Positions 13,844-22,861 are shown, counted from the first letter of the stretch. The stretch: 45,095 bases of DNA from Planctomycetota bacterium (GCA_016872595.1 VGZJ01000013.1:1-45095); one strand, 5' to 3'. Made by a program: numbers and translations. Notes: generated by a model from the sequence alone, not told the origin.

Positions 13844-15748
13844 GTGACCACCAAATACCTGCCGAACATCAAGTCCCCGGCCGACCTGCACAAGCTCTCG
13901 GACGAGCAGTTGCAGGGACTGACCCACGAGATTCGCGACGAGCTGATTCGCGTACTCACCACGCGGCCGGCGCACTTCGCCAGCAACCTCGGCGTCGTCG
14001 AACTCACCCTCGCGCTACACCTCACGTTCGACTTCTCGAAGGACAAGGACCGGCTCATCTGGGACACGGGCCACCAGATTTACCCGCAGAAGCTCATCAC
14101 CGGGCGCTACGACCGCTTCCACACGATCCGCACGAAGGGCGGGCTGATGGGGTTCCCGCACCCCGGCGAGAGCGAGTACGACTTGTTCATGACCGGGCAC
14201 GCCGGGTGCAGCGTCAGTACCGTCTCCGGTCTCAAGGCCGGCGACGACCTGATGGGCCGTACGAACAACCACGCGGTCGCGGTGATCGGCGACGGCGCGT
14301 TCCCGTCCGGCATCGTGTTCGAGGCGCTCAACAACATCGGCGGCATGGGCCAGAACGCCCTCGTCATCCTGAACGACAACAAGATGAGTATCTGCCCGCG
14401 GACCGGCGGGCTGGGCAAGTACTTCGACCAGTGCCGCATGACCGGCCTCTATCAGGGCGGCAAGCGGCGGCTGAACCAGATCCTTTCCGCGATTCCCATT
14501 CTGGGGAGCATGGCGCACTCGGCGCTGGAGCAGTTCCGCGACGGCCTCAAGGCGTTCTTCAAGGACGGGATGCTGTTCGAGGAACTCGGGTTCCGCTACT
14601 TCGGCCCGGTGGACGGCCACGACCTGCCCGGCCTGCGCCGGATCCTGCGCGACCTCAAGGCGCAGAAGGGGCCGATCCTGCTGCACGTCCTCACGAACAA
14701 GGGCCACGGCGTGCCGCAGGCCGCGGAAGACCCGGTCACGTACCACACGCCGCCGGTGTTCGAGCAGATCGGCCCGGACCGCGCCATCGTGGCGCTGAAG
14801 AAGGGCGGGGCGAAGGCCTATACCGACGCCATCAGCTACGCGCTGCACCAAGCGATGCAGGACGACCCGAAAGTGACCGTGATGACCGCGGCCATGTGTC
14901 AGGGCAACAAGCTCGAACAGGTGCGCGCCGACTTCCCGGACCGCTTCTTCGACGTCGGCATCTGCGAGTCTCACGCGGTCGCGTTCGCCGCGGGGCAGGC
15001 GAAGGCCGGGCTTACGCCCGTTGTGGACATCTACAGCACGTTCCTACAGCGCAGCTTCGACCAAATCTTCCAAGAGGTGTGCCTCCAGAACCTGCACGTC
15101 GTGTTCTGCATGGACCGCGCCGGGCTGACCGGGCCCGAAGGCCCGACGCACCACGGCATGTTCGACGTGCCGTACATGCGGCTGTTCCCGAACATGGTGA
15201 GCATGGCCCCCGGCGACGAGGCCGACGTGCAGCCGATGCTGAAGTTCGCGCTCAAACACACCGGCCCGATCTCGATGCGCTACCCGAAGACGAATCTGGA
15301 GAAGGTGGACCGCAATGAGGCCGTGCCTCCCATCGAGATGGGCAAGGCCGAAGTGGTCTCGTGGGGCGAGGACGGGTGCTTCGTCGCGTTCGGCACGCTG
15401 CTGTCGAACTGCGTGAGCGCGGCGAAGAAGCTGAGGGCCGAGGGCATCCACATGGGCGTCATCAACGCCCGGTTCGTGAAGCCGCTCGACAAGGACACGA
15501 TCCTGCGCGCGGTCGAAACGCTGCCGCTGGTCGTGACCGTCGAGGAAGGGACCGTCGAAGGCGGGTTCGGGTCGGCGGTGCTGGAGGCCGCGAACGCGGC
15601 CGGCATCGACGCGCGGAACGTGATCCGCCGCGGCGTGCCGGACAAGTTCATCGAGCACGGCGACCGCAACGAACTGCTCGCCGACATCGGCCTCAGCGCC
15701 GACGCGCTCGTCGCGCTCGTGCGCGAACAGCGCGCGGCGCTGGTGTGA
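13844..15748 (+). CDS. dxs: 1-Deoxy-D-xylulose-5-phosphate synthase (divergent)
   Basis: This thiamine-diphosphate enzyme joins pyruvate and glyceraldehyde 3-phosphate in the first step of the MEP isoprenoid pathway. The GTG start is set by AAGGAGG with good spacing; the protein has 634 residues, the usual length. Family marks are HFASNLGVVELTLALH, the ThDP motif GDGAFPSG ending FEALNN, FEELGFRYFGPVDGHD, and DRAGLTGPEGPTHHGMFD. Several otherwise constant positions differ: GHQIYPQK where GHQAYPHK is usual, and GICESHAVAFAAG where GIAEQHAVTFAAG is usual; the catalytic Glu is kept. The position after xseA-xseB-ispA supports the call. The stop TGA runs directly into a palindrome. Confidence 0.9.
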   Translation: MTTKYLPNIKSPADLHKLSDEQLQGLTHEIRDELIRVLTTRPAHFASNLGVVELTLALHLTFDFSKDKDRLIWDTGHQIYPQKLITGRYDRFHTIRTKGGLMGFPHPGESEYDLFMTGHAGCSVSTVSGLKAGDDLMGRTNNHAVAVIGDGAFPSGIVFEALNNIGGMGQNALVILNDNKMSICPRTGGLGKYFDQCRMTGLYQGGKRRLNQILSAIPILGSMAHSALEQFRDGLKAFFKDGMLFEELGFRYFGPVDGHDLPGLRRILRDLKAQKGPILLHVLTNKGHGVPQAAEDPVTYHTPPVFEQIGPDRAIVALKKGGAKAYTDAISYALHQAMQDDPKVTVMTAAMCQGNKLEQVRADFPDRFFDVGICESHAVAFAAGQAKAGLTPVVDIYSTFLQRSFDQIFQEVCLQNLHVVFCMDRAGLTGPEGPTHHGMFDVPYMRLFPNMVSMAPGDEADVQPMLKFALKHTGPISMRYPKTNLEKVDRNEAVPPIEMGKAEVVSWGEDGCFVAFGTLLSNCVSAAKKLRAEGIHMGVINARFVKPLDKDTILRAVETLPLVVTVEEGTVEGGFGSAVLEAANAAGIDARNVIRRGVPDKFIEHGDRNELLADIGLSADALVALVREQRAALV

Positions 15749-15825
15749 AAAGTAGTAGGCACGCGCCGTGTACCGTTGCTGGACGTGAGGTTCAGCGACG
15801 GCACACGGCGTGCGCCTACTACTTT
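15748..15825. repeat. Palindromic element filling the gap between convergent dxs and HNH genes
   Basis: The left arm AAAGTAGTAGGCACGCGCCG, then TGTACCGT, and the right arm CGGCACACGGCGTGCG, then CCTACTACTTT, are inverted copies over about 28 bases with few changes. The element touches the last base of the dxs stop and the stop codon of the minus-strand HNH gene. It can fold in RNA from either strand, so it may serve as a shared terminator; no T-run of the classic sort is present. Confidence 0.88.
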
Positions 15826-16127
15826 CAGAGCTTCTTCTTCCGCGGCTTGTTGCGCGACTTCTGCGTGACCGGCTGCTTGCGCACCCACTTGATGAACGCC
15901 GCCAGTTCCGGGGCGGCGCGCAGGTCCGCGATGGTCGCGTACGACCGCGCCAGCGTGCCGTTGGTGAAGGTCGCGTGGATCATCCCGTGGCACGGCGAAC
16001 AGATCAACTCGACGTGGTCACTCGTCCCGCCCTCCGACTTCGGCAGGCAGTGGTGTTTGGTGAGCCGGGCGGCCGACGGGAACCCGCGGCCACACAGCGC
16101 GCACGGCGTGGGCTTCACTTCGTTCAT
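15825..16127 (-). CDS. Small HNH endonuclease-like protein
   Basis: This 100-residue protein has an HNH nuclease core: CALCGR (metal Cys pair), LTKHHCLPKSEGG (the His of the motif), HVELICSPCHGMIHATFTN (second Cys pair and the last His), then a helical tail ending in Lys/Arg (KSRNKPRKKKL) that could bind nucleic acid. The ATG at 16127 (MNEVKPTPCALCG) is chosen because the motif starts at once; upstream the frame stays open only as an antisense shadow of the TolB-like gene. It is divergent from that gene with a 63-base gap. Its target is unknown. Confidence 0.8.
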   Translation of the reverse strand: MNEVKPTPCALCGRGFPSAARLTKHHCLPKSEGGTSDHVELICSPCHGMIHATFTNGTLARSYATIADLRAAPELAAFIKWVRKQPVTQKSRNKPRKKKL

Positions 16128-16190
16128 ACCCCTACAATGATACACGGACCCGCGATAGGTTCGCGCCTCCCTCTTAGGAACCCCACCCCC

Positions 16191-17222
16191 ATGAACGCAC
16201 TTCTGCTCACGCTCGCGCTCGCCCCGGCCGCGGAGCCGGACGACTGGAAGACCGCCGAGGCCGCGCACTTCAAGAACATCAAGCAGCTCACGTTCGATTA
16301 CGTGCGCGCGGGCGAAGGGTACTTCTCGCCGGACGGCACGAAGATCATCTTCCAAGCCGAGGAGAAGGACACGGGCAACCCGTTCTACCAAATCTTCGTG
16401 ATGGACCTGAAGACGGGCAAAGCGGTGCGCGTCAGCCCCGGCACCGGGCGCACCACCTGCGGCTACTTCCACCCCAACGGTAAGCGGATCATCTTCGCCA
16501 GCAGCCACGGCGACCCGGACGCGAAGAAGCACCAAGAGGCCGAGGTCAGGCAGCGCGAGGAGGACAAGAAGAAGGGCGTGCGCCGCCGGTACTCGTGGGA
16601 CTTCGACTCGCACATGAAGATTTACGAGGCCGACCTCGACGGCGCGAACCTCAAGTGCCTCACCCCCGACGCGAAGGTGTACACGGCCGAGGGCAGCTAC
16701 TCCGCGGACGGCAAGAAGATCGTGTACAGCGCGGGCAACGCGCAGAACGTGCAACTGTTCACGATGGACGCCGACGGCAAGAACGCCAAGCGCGTGACCG
16801 ACGCGGCCAACTGCTACAACGGCGGCCCGTTCTTCAGCCCGGACGGGACGAAGATCGTGTTCCGCGCCGACCGCAAGGAGAAGGACCGGCTGCAACTGTT
16901 CGTCATCAACACCGACGGTACCGGCGAGAAGGCGCTGACCGCCGAGGACAAGTGGGTGTTCTGGGCACCGTACTGGTACAAGGACGGCAAGCACATCATC
17001 TACACGGGCGCGGACCACACGAACGAACTGGCGCGCCCGAACTACGACCTGTGGTGGATGAACACCGAGACGAAGAAGGCGACGCGCCTCACCTTCGCGC
17101 CGGGTCAGGACGTGCTCCCGGTGTTCAGCCCGAAGTACGACCGGGTGATGTGGACGAGCAACCGCGACGGCCGCGGCCCGACGCAGCTCTACATCGCCGA
17201 CTTCACCCCGCCGAAGGGGTGA
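16191..17222 (+). CDS. TolB/PD40-type beta-propeller protein, secreted
   Basis: The protein (343 residues) starts with a short hydrophobic segment (MNALLLTLALAPAAEP) likely to be a signal peptide. Repeats of the PD40 type follow: GYFSPDGTKIIFQA, YFHPNGKRIIFAS, SYSADGKKIVYSA, FFSPDGTKIVFRA, YWYKDGKHIIYTG and VFSPKYDRVMWTS, each with a strand naming a quantity (QIFVMDLKTGK, LFTMDADGKN). A Lys/Glu/Arg-rich loop (about 105-130) breaks the second and third repeats. It is probably a periplasmic binding or scaffold protein; no catalytic domain is seen. A TACAAT box at 16133-16138 is a weak promoter candidate. The TolC-like gene follows. Confidence 0.8.
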   Translation: MNALLLTLALAPAAEPDDWKTAEAAHFKNIKQLTFDYVRAGEGYFSPDGTKIIFQAEEKDTGNPFYQIFVMDLKTGKAVRVSPGTGRTTCGYFHPNGKRIIFASSHGDPDAKKHQEAEVRQREEDKKKGVRRRYSWDFDSHMKIYEADLDGANLKCLTPDAKVYTAEGSYSADGKKIVYSAGNAQNVQLFTMDADGKNAKRVTDAANCYNGGPFFSPDGTKIVFRADRKEKDRLQLFVINTDGTGEKALTAEDKWVFWAPYWYKDGKHIIYTGADHTNELARPNYDLWWMNTETKKATRLTFAPGQDVLPVFSPKYDRVMWTSNRDGRGPTQLYIADFTPPKG

Positions 17223-17298
17223 GGCCGGGCCAGTTCGCATGAAGCCGCGTAACCCGCGCGACCGATACAACCTGATGCCACCTGTCAGGGGAACGGAG

Positions 17299-18948
17299 AT
17301 GCGCGGGGCGTGGTATCGGCGCGTGATCGCGTGCGCGGCGCTGGGCGCGGTGCCGGCGTGCGCGCCGATTCGCCCGGACGCGCCCGCGCCGATGCGCCCC
17401 GCGGTCGCGCCCGTCGAAGTGAAATCGGTGGCGAACGTGCCCGCGCCGCCTCCGGCCGTCGCGGTCGGAACGCCCCTGCCCATCGACTTACCGACCGCGC
17501 TCGCGCTCGCCCGCGCGAACCCGCTCGACATTCAGATCGCCGGCGAACGGCTTCGCGCGGCCAGCGCCGCGCTCGACCGCGCGAACGTCATTTGGCTCCC
17601 GAACGTCGGGCTGGGCCTCGACTATTACCGGCACGACGGGCGCATTCAGGACATCGCCGGGGTCGTGTTCACCACGAGCCGCTCGTCGTTCCTCGTCGGG
17701 GCCGGGCCGACCGCCATCGTGCCGGTGGGCGACGCCATGTACGCCCCGCTCGCGGCGCGCCAAGTGGTGCGCGCGCGGCGGGCCGACGTGCAAACGGCGC
17801 ACAACGACACTACGCTCGCGGTCGCCGAGGCGTACTTCACGGTGCAGCAGGCCCGCGGCGACGTGGGCGGCGCGCTCGACGCGCTCCGCCGCGCCGAGGA
17901 ACTCGTGCGGTTGACGGAGAAGGTGGCCCCGGACCTCGCGCCGGCGGTGGAGATCAACCGGGCGAAGGCGGAAGCCGCCCGCCGCCGGCTCGCGGTCGAA
18001 GCGGCCCACGAGCGCTGGCAGGTGGCGAGCGCCGACCTCGCGCGCGTGCTGCGCCTCGAACCGGGTACGCTGGTCGAACCGACCGACGAACCGGCGCTGG
18101 CGGTCGAACTGTTCGACCCCGGCACGCCGGTCGCCGACCTCGTCCCGGTCGCGCTCACGAACCGCCCGGAACTGGCCGCGGACCAAGCGCTCATTCAGGC
18201 CGCGCTCGCGCGCGTGCGGCAGGAGAGGGTGCGGCCGTTCGTGCCCACGGTCGCGCTCCGCGGCGTCGGCTCGAACGTGCCGGGGCTGGCCGGGGGCTAC
18301 TTCGGCGGCGGCATCAACGCCGACGTGGGCAACTTCGGCGGCCGGTTCAGCTTCGACCTTCAGGCCGTGTGGGAGGTGCAGAACCTCGGGTTCGGGAACC
18401 GCGCGACGGTGCGCGAGCGCGAGGCCGAGCGGCGCGCCGCGCTGCTGGGCCTGATCCGCACGCAGGAGCGCGTGACGGCGGAAGTGGTTCAGGCGCACGC
18501 GCAAGCCCGCGGTGCCGCGAACCGGCTCCGGGCCGCGGCCGACGGCGTCGCGCACGCGGCGGAAGTGACCGAAAAGAACGTCCGCGGGCTGGTGCCGGGG
18601 AAGCGCGTGGGCGACCAGCTCGCGCTGGTGTTCCGCCCGCAGGAAGCGGTGGCCGCGGTCGCGGCGCTCGATCAGGCGTACCGCGACTACTTCGCCGCGG
18701 TGGGCGACAACAACCGGGCGCAGTTCCGGCTGTACCGCGCGCTCGGGCACCCGGCGCAGAACCTCGGCGACGTGCCGACGCGCGTCGTGCCGGTCCCGGC
18801 GCTCGCCGCGCCCGCGCCGAAGGCCGAACCGAAGGCGGACCCCAAGCCCGCGCCGCCGGCCGTGCCCGCGGTGCGCGCCGAACAGAATCCGCCACCGCCC
18901 GCGCCGCGCCCGGCCGAACCCGTCTGGCGAACCGCGGGCGGCAGTTGA
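17299..18948 (+). CDS. TolC-like outer-membrane efflux lipoprotein
   Basis: This is probably the outer-membrane channel of an export system. The ATG at 17299 begins MRGAWYRRVIACAALGAVPA with a Cys (AVPAC) that fits a lipoprotein signal; AGGGG lies about eight bases upstream. An upstream ATG at 17239 would place 20 charged residues before the signal. The body shows the outer-membrane factor pattern: PIDLPTALALARANP start helix, two long helical halves with AVAEAYFTVQQARGD and VTAEVVQAHAQARGAANRL, and NRPELAADQALIQAALA. A Pro/Ala-rich C-terminal tail of about 60 residues is extra. No inner-membrane pump or adaptor gene is next to it. Confidence 0.85.
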   Translation: MRGAWYRRVIACAALGAVPACAPIRPDAPAPMRPAVAPVEVKSVANVPAPPPAVAVGTPLPIDLPTALALARANPLDIQIAGERLRAASAALDRANVIWLPNVGLGLDYYRHDGRIQDIAGVVFTTSRSSFLVGAGPTAIVPVGDAMYAPLAARQVVRARRADVQTAHNDTTLAVAEAYFTVQQARGDVGGALDALRRAEELVRLTEKVAPDLAPAVEINRAKAEAARRRLAVEAAHERWQVASADLARVLRLEPGTLVEPTDEPALAVELFDPGTPVADLVPVALTNRPELAADQALIQAALARVRQERVRPFVPTVALRGVGSNVPGLAGGYFGGGINADVGNFGGRFSFDLQAVWEVQNLGFGNRATVREREAERRAALLGLIRTQERVTAEVVQAHAQARGAANRLRAAADGVAHAAEVTEKNVRGLVPGKRVGDQLALVFRPQEAVAAVAALDQAYRDYFAAVGDNNRAQFRLYRALGHPAQNLGDVPTRVVPVPALAAPAPKAEPKADPKPAPPAVPAVRAEQNPPPPAPRPAEPVWRTAGGS

Positions 18949-19022
18949 GCCGCGCCGCGGGCTACGCGCGCCGGGGCGGGTGTGGTACACTTCGGAGCGC
19001 CCCGCGGCGCACGGGTCCCGTC

Positions 19023-19628
19023 ATGCCGGACGAACAGCCCTCTTCCCTTAATACCGACGACCTGTGCTTCTGGGTCACGGAGCTGCGCGCCGGGCGCCCG
19101 AACGCGGCCGAGCCGACGTTTAAGAAGATCGTGGCGAAGGTCGAGGCGTTCGCCGCGGCGATGTTCAAGAAGTTCCCGCGCGTCGGCCGGTTCGTCGATC
19201 TCGACGACGTGGTTCAGAACAGCCTGATGCGACTGATCGCGGCCCTGCGCGACGTGCGCCCGACCTCGCGCAAACACTTCTACGCGCTCGCCAACGAGCA
19301 GATCCGGCGCGAGTTGCTCGACCTCGTGAAGCACTACTTCGGTCCGCGCGGGCACGGCACCAACCTCGGCCCGGCCGTCGTGGGCGAGGGGGAAGGGGAG
19401 GTCGCCCCGGTCGCCCCGGAACTGGAACTCGAACTGGAGCGGGCCGCGGCGTTCCACAAGGCCGTGGAGGAGCTGCCCGCCGAGGAGCGCGAGGTGGTCG
19501 GCCTGATCTACTACCACGACTGGCCGCGGGCCGAGGTCGCGAACCTGTTCGGCGTCAGCGCGCGCACCGTGCGCCGCTGGTTCGACGCGGCGATGGCGAA
19601 GGTGCGGGCGCGCGTCGGCGGGGCGTGA
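19023..19628 (+). CDS. ECF-type RNA polymerase sigma factor (planctomycete type)
   Basis: This directs RNA polymerase to a small promoter set. In 201 residues it has region 2 (RVGRFVDLDDVVQNSLMRLI, then RKHFYALANEQIRREL) and region 4 with a helix-turn-helix (ELPAEEREVVGLIYYHDWPR, then AEVANLFGVSARTVRRWFDA). A Gly/Glu linker of about 25 residues joins them. No anti-sigma gene is adjacent. It is convergent with a methyltransferase (3-base gap). Confidence 0.88.
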   Translation: MPDEQPSSLNTDDLCFWVTELRAGRPNAAEPTFKKIVAKVEAFAAAMFKKFPRVGRFVDLDDVVQNSLMRLIAALRDVRPTSRKHFYALANEQIRRELLDLVKHYFGPRGHGTNLGPAVVGEGEGEVAPVAPELELELERAAAFHKAVEELPAEEREVVGLIYYHDWPRAEVANLFGVSARTVRRWFDAAMAKVRARVGGA

Positions 19629-19631
19629 GCG

Positions 19632-20330
19632 TCAGCCCGCGCCGCGGCGGACGCGGTAGATGGTACCCTTCGTGCGCGCGCCGCCGGGTTCGCCGGCGCG
19701 GGCGAAGTCGGTCGTCACTGTGTACCCGGCCTCTTCGAGCTTCCACCGGAACACGCGCGCCGCGAGGCGGTCCGGATCGGCGATCAGGCACACGCCGCTC
19801 GGCGCGAGCACCGCGTCCAGCAGCCCGACGAGCGGGTTCACCAAGCGCTCTTCGTACATCAGGTCGGAGCCGATCACGACGCCGTATTTCAGGTCGGTGG
19901 GCGGGCAGCGGAAGTCGAGGGGCCGCGAGCGGAACCCGGCGGGGAACCCGTTGAGCCGGGCGTTCCGCTCCGCGAACGCGAGGGCCGTTTCGTCCACGTC
20001 GGAGAACGTCACGTCCAGCCCGCGGGCGAGGCACGCGACCCCGGCCAGCCCCAGCCCGCACCCCACTTCGAGCACGCGCACGGGTTGCGGGTACGTGGTC
20101 CACGGCTCGCGCAGAACGGCCTTGGCGAGCATCCGCGCGCTGGGCCAGAGGGTGGGCCAGTACGGGACGTACTCGTCCGCGGCGTAGGCCGAGCGGCACC
20201 ACGGGTGATCGAGGAGCTTGTCGCCCTCGGCGGGGCGCTCGAGGCGGAACGTGTGGTCCCCGACGAAGACCGTCTCGCGCACGGTTTCGGCGACCAACTC
20301 CGGCGGGGTGCAGTGGTAGCGCGGGGGCAT
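19632..20330 (-). CDS. SAM-dependent methyltransferase (Methyltransf_16-like)
   Basis: The 232-residue protein has the SAM-binding glycine motif VRVLEVGCGLGLAGVACLAR (about 84-103), the acidic FSDVDETALAFAERNARLNG, and VVIGSDLMYEERLVNPLV, a pattern found in small-molecule or protein-lysine methyltransferases of this family. The N-terminal DEYVPYWPTLWPSARMLAKA also fits. Its substrate is unknown. It lies 28 bases after the phosphoesterase and may be in the same transcript. Confidence 0.85.
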   Translation of the reverse strand: MPPRYHCTPPELVAETVRETVFVGDHTFRLERPAEGDKLLDHPWCRSAYAADEYVPYWPTLWPSARMLAKAVLREPWTTYPQPVRVLEVGCGLGLAGVACLARGLDVTFSDVDETALAFAERNARLNGFPAGFRSRPLDFRCPPTDLKYGVVIGSDLMYEERLVNPLVGLLDAVLAPSGVCLIADPDRLAARVFRWKLEEAGYTVTTDFARAGEPGGARTKGTIYRVRRGAG

Positions 20331-20358
20331 TACGGCGCGCGCACCACAACGAGGTGCT

Positions 20359-21237
20359 TCATAGTGTTCTGACGCAGGCGATCAGTTCGGCGTGGGAGAG
20401 CGGGCGGTCGGTGGGGATCAGCGCGAATCCGGCCGGGGCTTCGGCGCAGTCGAGGATCAGTTGCCGGTCGTTGGGCACCGCGAACCCGGCGTCGCACGCG
20501 ATGTGCCCGCTCACGAGCAGGTCCGCGCCCATCTTGCGCAGGTAGTTGGCCGCGGCGTCGGCGCTCGTGTCGCGGCCCCACAGCAGGCTGTGGACCGAGC
20601 CGCCCGGTTGTAGGTCTTCGGGGTCGTAGGCGTCGCGCTCCAGTCGCGCCGGGTCGAATAGTGGCAGGAACCGTGCCGCCGGCAGGCTGTGCGAGAACAG
20701 CACCCCGTTGGGCGCGCGCAGCACCACCGGGCACGCGCGGAACAGGTCGAGGTACGCCGCGTACACCTGCGGGCCGAACGCCGGGCCGTAGGCCTCGGCC
20801 ACGCCCTCGCGGAACAGGGCGTTCTGGTTCTCGTCGGCCTTCAGCACCGGGCGGTCGGTCCACTGCGCCAGCTCGTGGTTCCCCGGCAGGTAGTGCACCT
20901 GCTTGGGGAACTGGCACTTGAGCGCCGCGAACAGGTCCACCAGTTGGTGCGACTTGTCCCCGCCCTTGGGGTAGCGGAACCTCCCGTGGATCGCCTCTTG
21001 TATCACGAAGTGGCGGGCCGGGTTGTTCGCGAGGTCCGCGAGCTTCAGGAGCGCTTGGAAGTGGGCGACGTGGCCGTGCAGGTCGCCGGCGACGAGCACG
21101 TCGGCGCAGTTCTCGAGGCGCACCGTGTGCCCGCGGTGGCCGGGCGTGGCGCGCACGAGCGCCACCGCTTGCCGCAAGTGAGTCAGCATCCGTTCGGGCG
21201 CGGGCACGAGAGTTCCCCAAGGGCGCGATTCGCCCAT
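20359..21237 (-). CDS. Metallophosphoesterase (PPP-like protein phosphatase)
   Basis: This 292-residue protein has the calcineurin-like metal motifs: VLVAGDLHGH, the middle GGDKSHQLVDLFAALK (the usual GDxxDR is changed), YLPGNHELAQW, and VSGHIACDAGF near the end. It probably removes phosphate from phosphoproteins or other substrates with two metal ions. It lies 51 bases after a Ser/Thr kinase on the same strand, so it may reverse that kinase's work. No signal peptide or membrane helix is seen. Confidence 0.85.
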   Translation of the reverse strand: MGESRPWGTLVPAPERMLTHLRQAVALVRATPGHRGHTVRLENCADVLVAGDLHGHVAHFQALLKLADLANNPARHFVIQEAIHGRFRYPKGGDKSHQLVDLFAALKCQFPKQVHYLPGNHELAQWTDRPVLKADENQNALFREGVAEAYGPAFGPQVYAAYLDLFRACPVVLRAPNGVLFSHSLPAARFLPLFDPARLERDAYDPEDLQPGGSVHSLLWGRDTSADAAANYLRKMGADLLVSGHIACDAGFAVPNDRQLILDCAEAPAGFALIPTDRPLSHAELIACVRTL

Positions 21238-21288
21238 TGTACCATCTCGCGCGCGCCGCGGCGTCGGGGGATCGGAAGGGAGCTAAGA

Positions 21289-22566
21289 TCACTTCCCCAG
21301 CGCCTTGATGACCGCGCCCACACCCATAAGGCACAGGAGTACGATGCCGACGAGAAGGCTCGCCGTCATCCAGAGGGGCACCGACTCGCCGTGCCCGGCG
21401 GGCTTCGCACGGTACGAGGGCGCGGCCGGCGCGTCGTCGAGGTTCAGCGGCACGGTGTCGCCCGCGCCCATTTTGTCGGTGAGCTGCGCCCACGGCGACG
21501 TTTCCTCGTCGCCCGCGAGCGGCGTGCGGCCGGTCAGGAACCCGCTGTCGTAGCCCGCACTGACGGGGTACGCGGGCAGGTCGAAGTTCACCGCGTCGTC
21601 CACCGGGAACGCCACCGGCACGCACGCGGCGTCGAGGTGCGCGAGCACCTCCGCGGCGCTGGCGAACCGCGCGCCGGGGTCCGGCGCGAGCAGTCGGTGG
21701 ACGACGGCGGCGACGGCCGCGGGTACGTCGGGCCGGGCCTGCGCGACCGGGATCGGGGCCGCGCCGGGCGCGCGCCCGGTCAGCAGGAAGTAGAACACAC
21801 AGCCTAGCGAATAGAGGTCGGCGCGCGGGTCCGGGGTGCCGCGCCGCGCGCCGGGGAGCGCGAACGCGCCCGTCTTGCCCGCCTTCGGGATGCCGAAGTC
21901 CGCGATCTTGACCATCAGTGGGGCCGCCGGCGTGGGTCGCGCCACCAGCAGGTTCGTGGGCTTCAGGTCGCAGTGAACCATGCCGCGATTGTGGGCGTGG
22001 TCGAGGCCGGCCGCGGTCTGGCGCACGTACTCGCACGCCTCGGCCGCCGGGAGAGGGCCGCGGGCGCGCACCAGCGCGTCGAGATTCGGCCCGTCAACGA
22101 ACTCCAACACGAAATAGAAGCGGTCGTGCAGTTCGTTGGCGTCGTAGGCGGTGACGATGTTCGGGTGCGCGAGTTTGCCCGCGGCGCGCACGGCCCGGCG
22201 GTAGCGGTCGCGGTCCGCGGGCGTGCGAGTCAGTTCCGAGGCCAGCACCTTGAGCGCGACCGGGCGGTTCATCGTGCGGTGTCGGGCCTTGTACACGCGG
22301 CTCATCGTCCCGCGCCCGACCTGTTCCAGCAGTATGTAACTGTCGATGGCGAAGCCGTCGGTGCGGCCGAGCAACAGCCGGTCGGCTTGGAACCGGGTGA
22401 GCAACCCGGCGGCGACGAGGGCCGCGGCGGTGTCGGCGGCGGTGCCTTTGACGGCGACGAGCGCGCGGGCTTTCGTGAACTGCGCGGGCGCGAGGAGGCC
22501 GCTGGCCCGCACCGCATCGAGGAGCGCGGACCCGTCCGGCGGAGCGGCGGCGAGCGGGGCGGGCAT
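21289..22566 (-). CDS. Membrane-bound Ser/Thr protein kinase with shortened activation segment
   Basis: This 425-residue protein begins with an 80-residue helical region common in planctomycete kinases (LLAPAQFTKARALVAVKG, LLTRFQADRLLLGR). The kinase domain has the loop VGRGTMSRVYKA, lysine K106 (VALKVL), HCDLKPTN in the catalytic loop (D200, with Cys in place of Arg), and DFG (D223). After DFG the sequence jumps from PGARRGT to PDPRADLYSLGC; the usual YMAPEQ stretch is missing. The C-terminus has a membrane helix (WMTASLLVGIVLLCLMGVGA). The ATG at 22566 is chosen because the sequence before it is Arg-rich and reads as noncoding. It may be a weak kinase or a pseudokinase. Confidence 0.85.
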   Translation of the reverse strand: MPAPLAAAPPDGSALLDAVRASGLLAPAQFTKARALVAVKGTAADTAAALVAAGLLTRFQADRLLLGRTDGFAIDSYILLEQVGRGTMSRVYKARHRTMNRPVALKVLASELTRTPADRDRYRRAVRAAGKLAHPNIVTAYDANELHDRFYFVLEFVDGPNLDALVRARGPLPAAEACEYVRQTAAGLDHAHNRGMVHCDLKPTNLLVARPTPAAPLMVKIADFGIPKAGKTGAFALPGARRGTPDPRADLYSLGCVFYFLLTGRAPGAAPIPVAQARPDVPAAVAAVVHRLLAPDPGARFASAAEVLAHLDAACVPVAFPVDDAVNFDLPAYPVSAGYDSGFLTGRTPLAGDEETSPWAQLTDKMGAGDTVPLNLDDAPAAPSYRAKPAGHGESVPLWMTASLLVGIVLLCLMGVGAVIKALGK

Positions 22567-22764
22567 AGGTGACGTACCGGGTCGGCGGGCGCGGGTCCGG
22601 TCGCGGCTTCCTGCTCCGCGCTCTGAGTGTCGGACCACGGACACCACTCCAACAGTAGGTGACGTTTCCGCGCCGTGCGCCCGGTTCCGCCGGAATCGCC
22701 GCGCCCCTCACAAACATGACGATTCACCGCGCCCCGCTGACGTAACGTTCGGGTAACGTCCCCC

Positions 22765-22835
22765 GTTCGCGCACGGCGCGAACGCCCGCCTCAACTCATC
22801 AAACGCCCGCGCGCCGCGAACTTGCGCGGCGCGCG
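22765..22835. repeat. Two hairpins in the kinase-sigma gap
   Basis: Within the 295 bases between the sigma-factor stop and the kinase start are two perfect hairpins: GTTCGCGC-ACG-GCGCGAAC (22765-22783) and an 11-pair stem CGCGCGCCGCG / CGCGGCGCGCG with a six-base loop (22808-22835). On the minus strand they lie just after the sigma gene and may weaken readthrough. No T-run and no gene are seen in this gap. Confidence 0.6.
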
Positions 22836-22861
22836 AATGGGAAAGGTTCGTCGTTCGTTGC

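Noticed and set aside
15825-17531. Long minus-strand open frame opposite the TolB-like gene
   Set aside because: Only its last 100 codons (from ATG 16127) form the HNH protein. The rest is Arg/Val-rich and antisense to a clear gene, as expected in GC-rich DNA.
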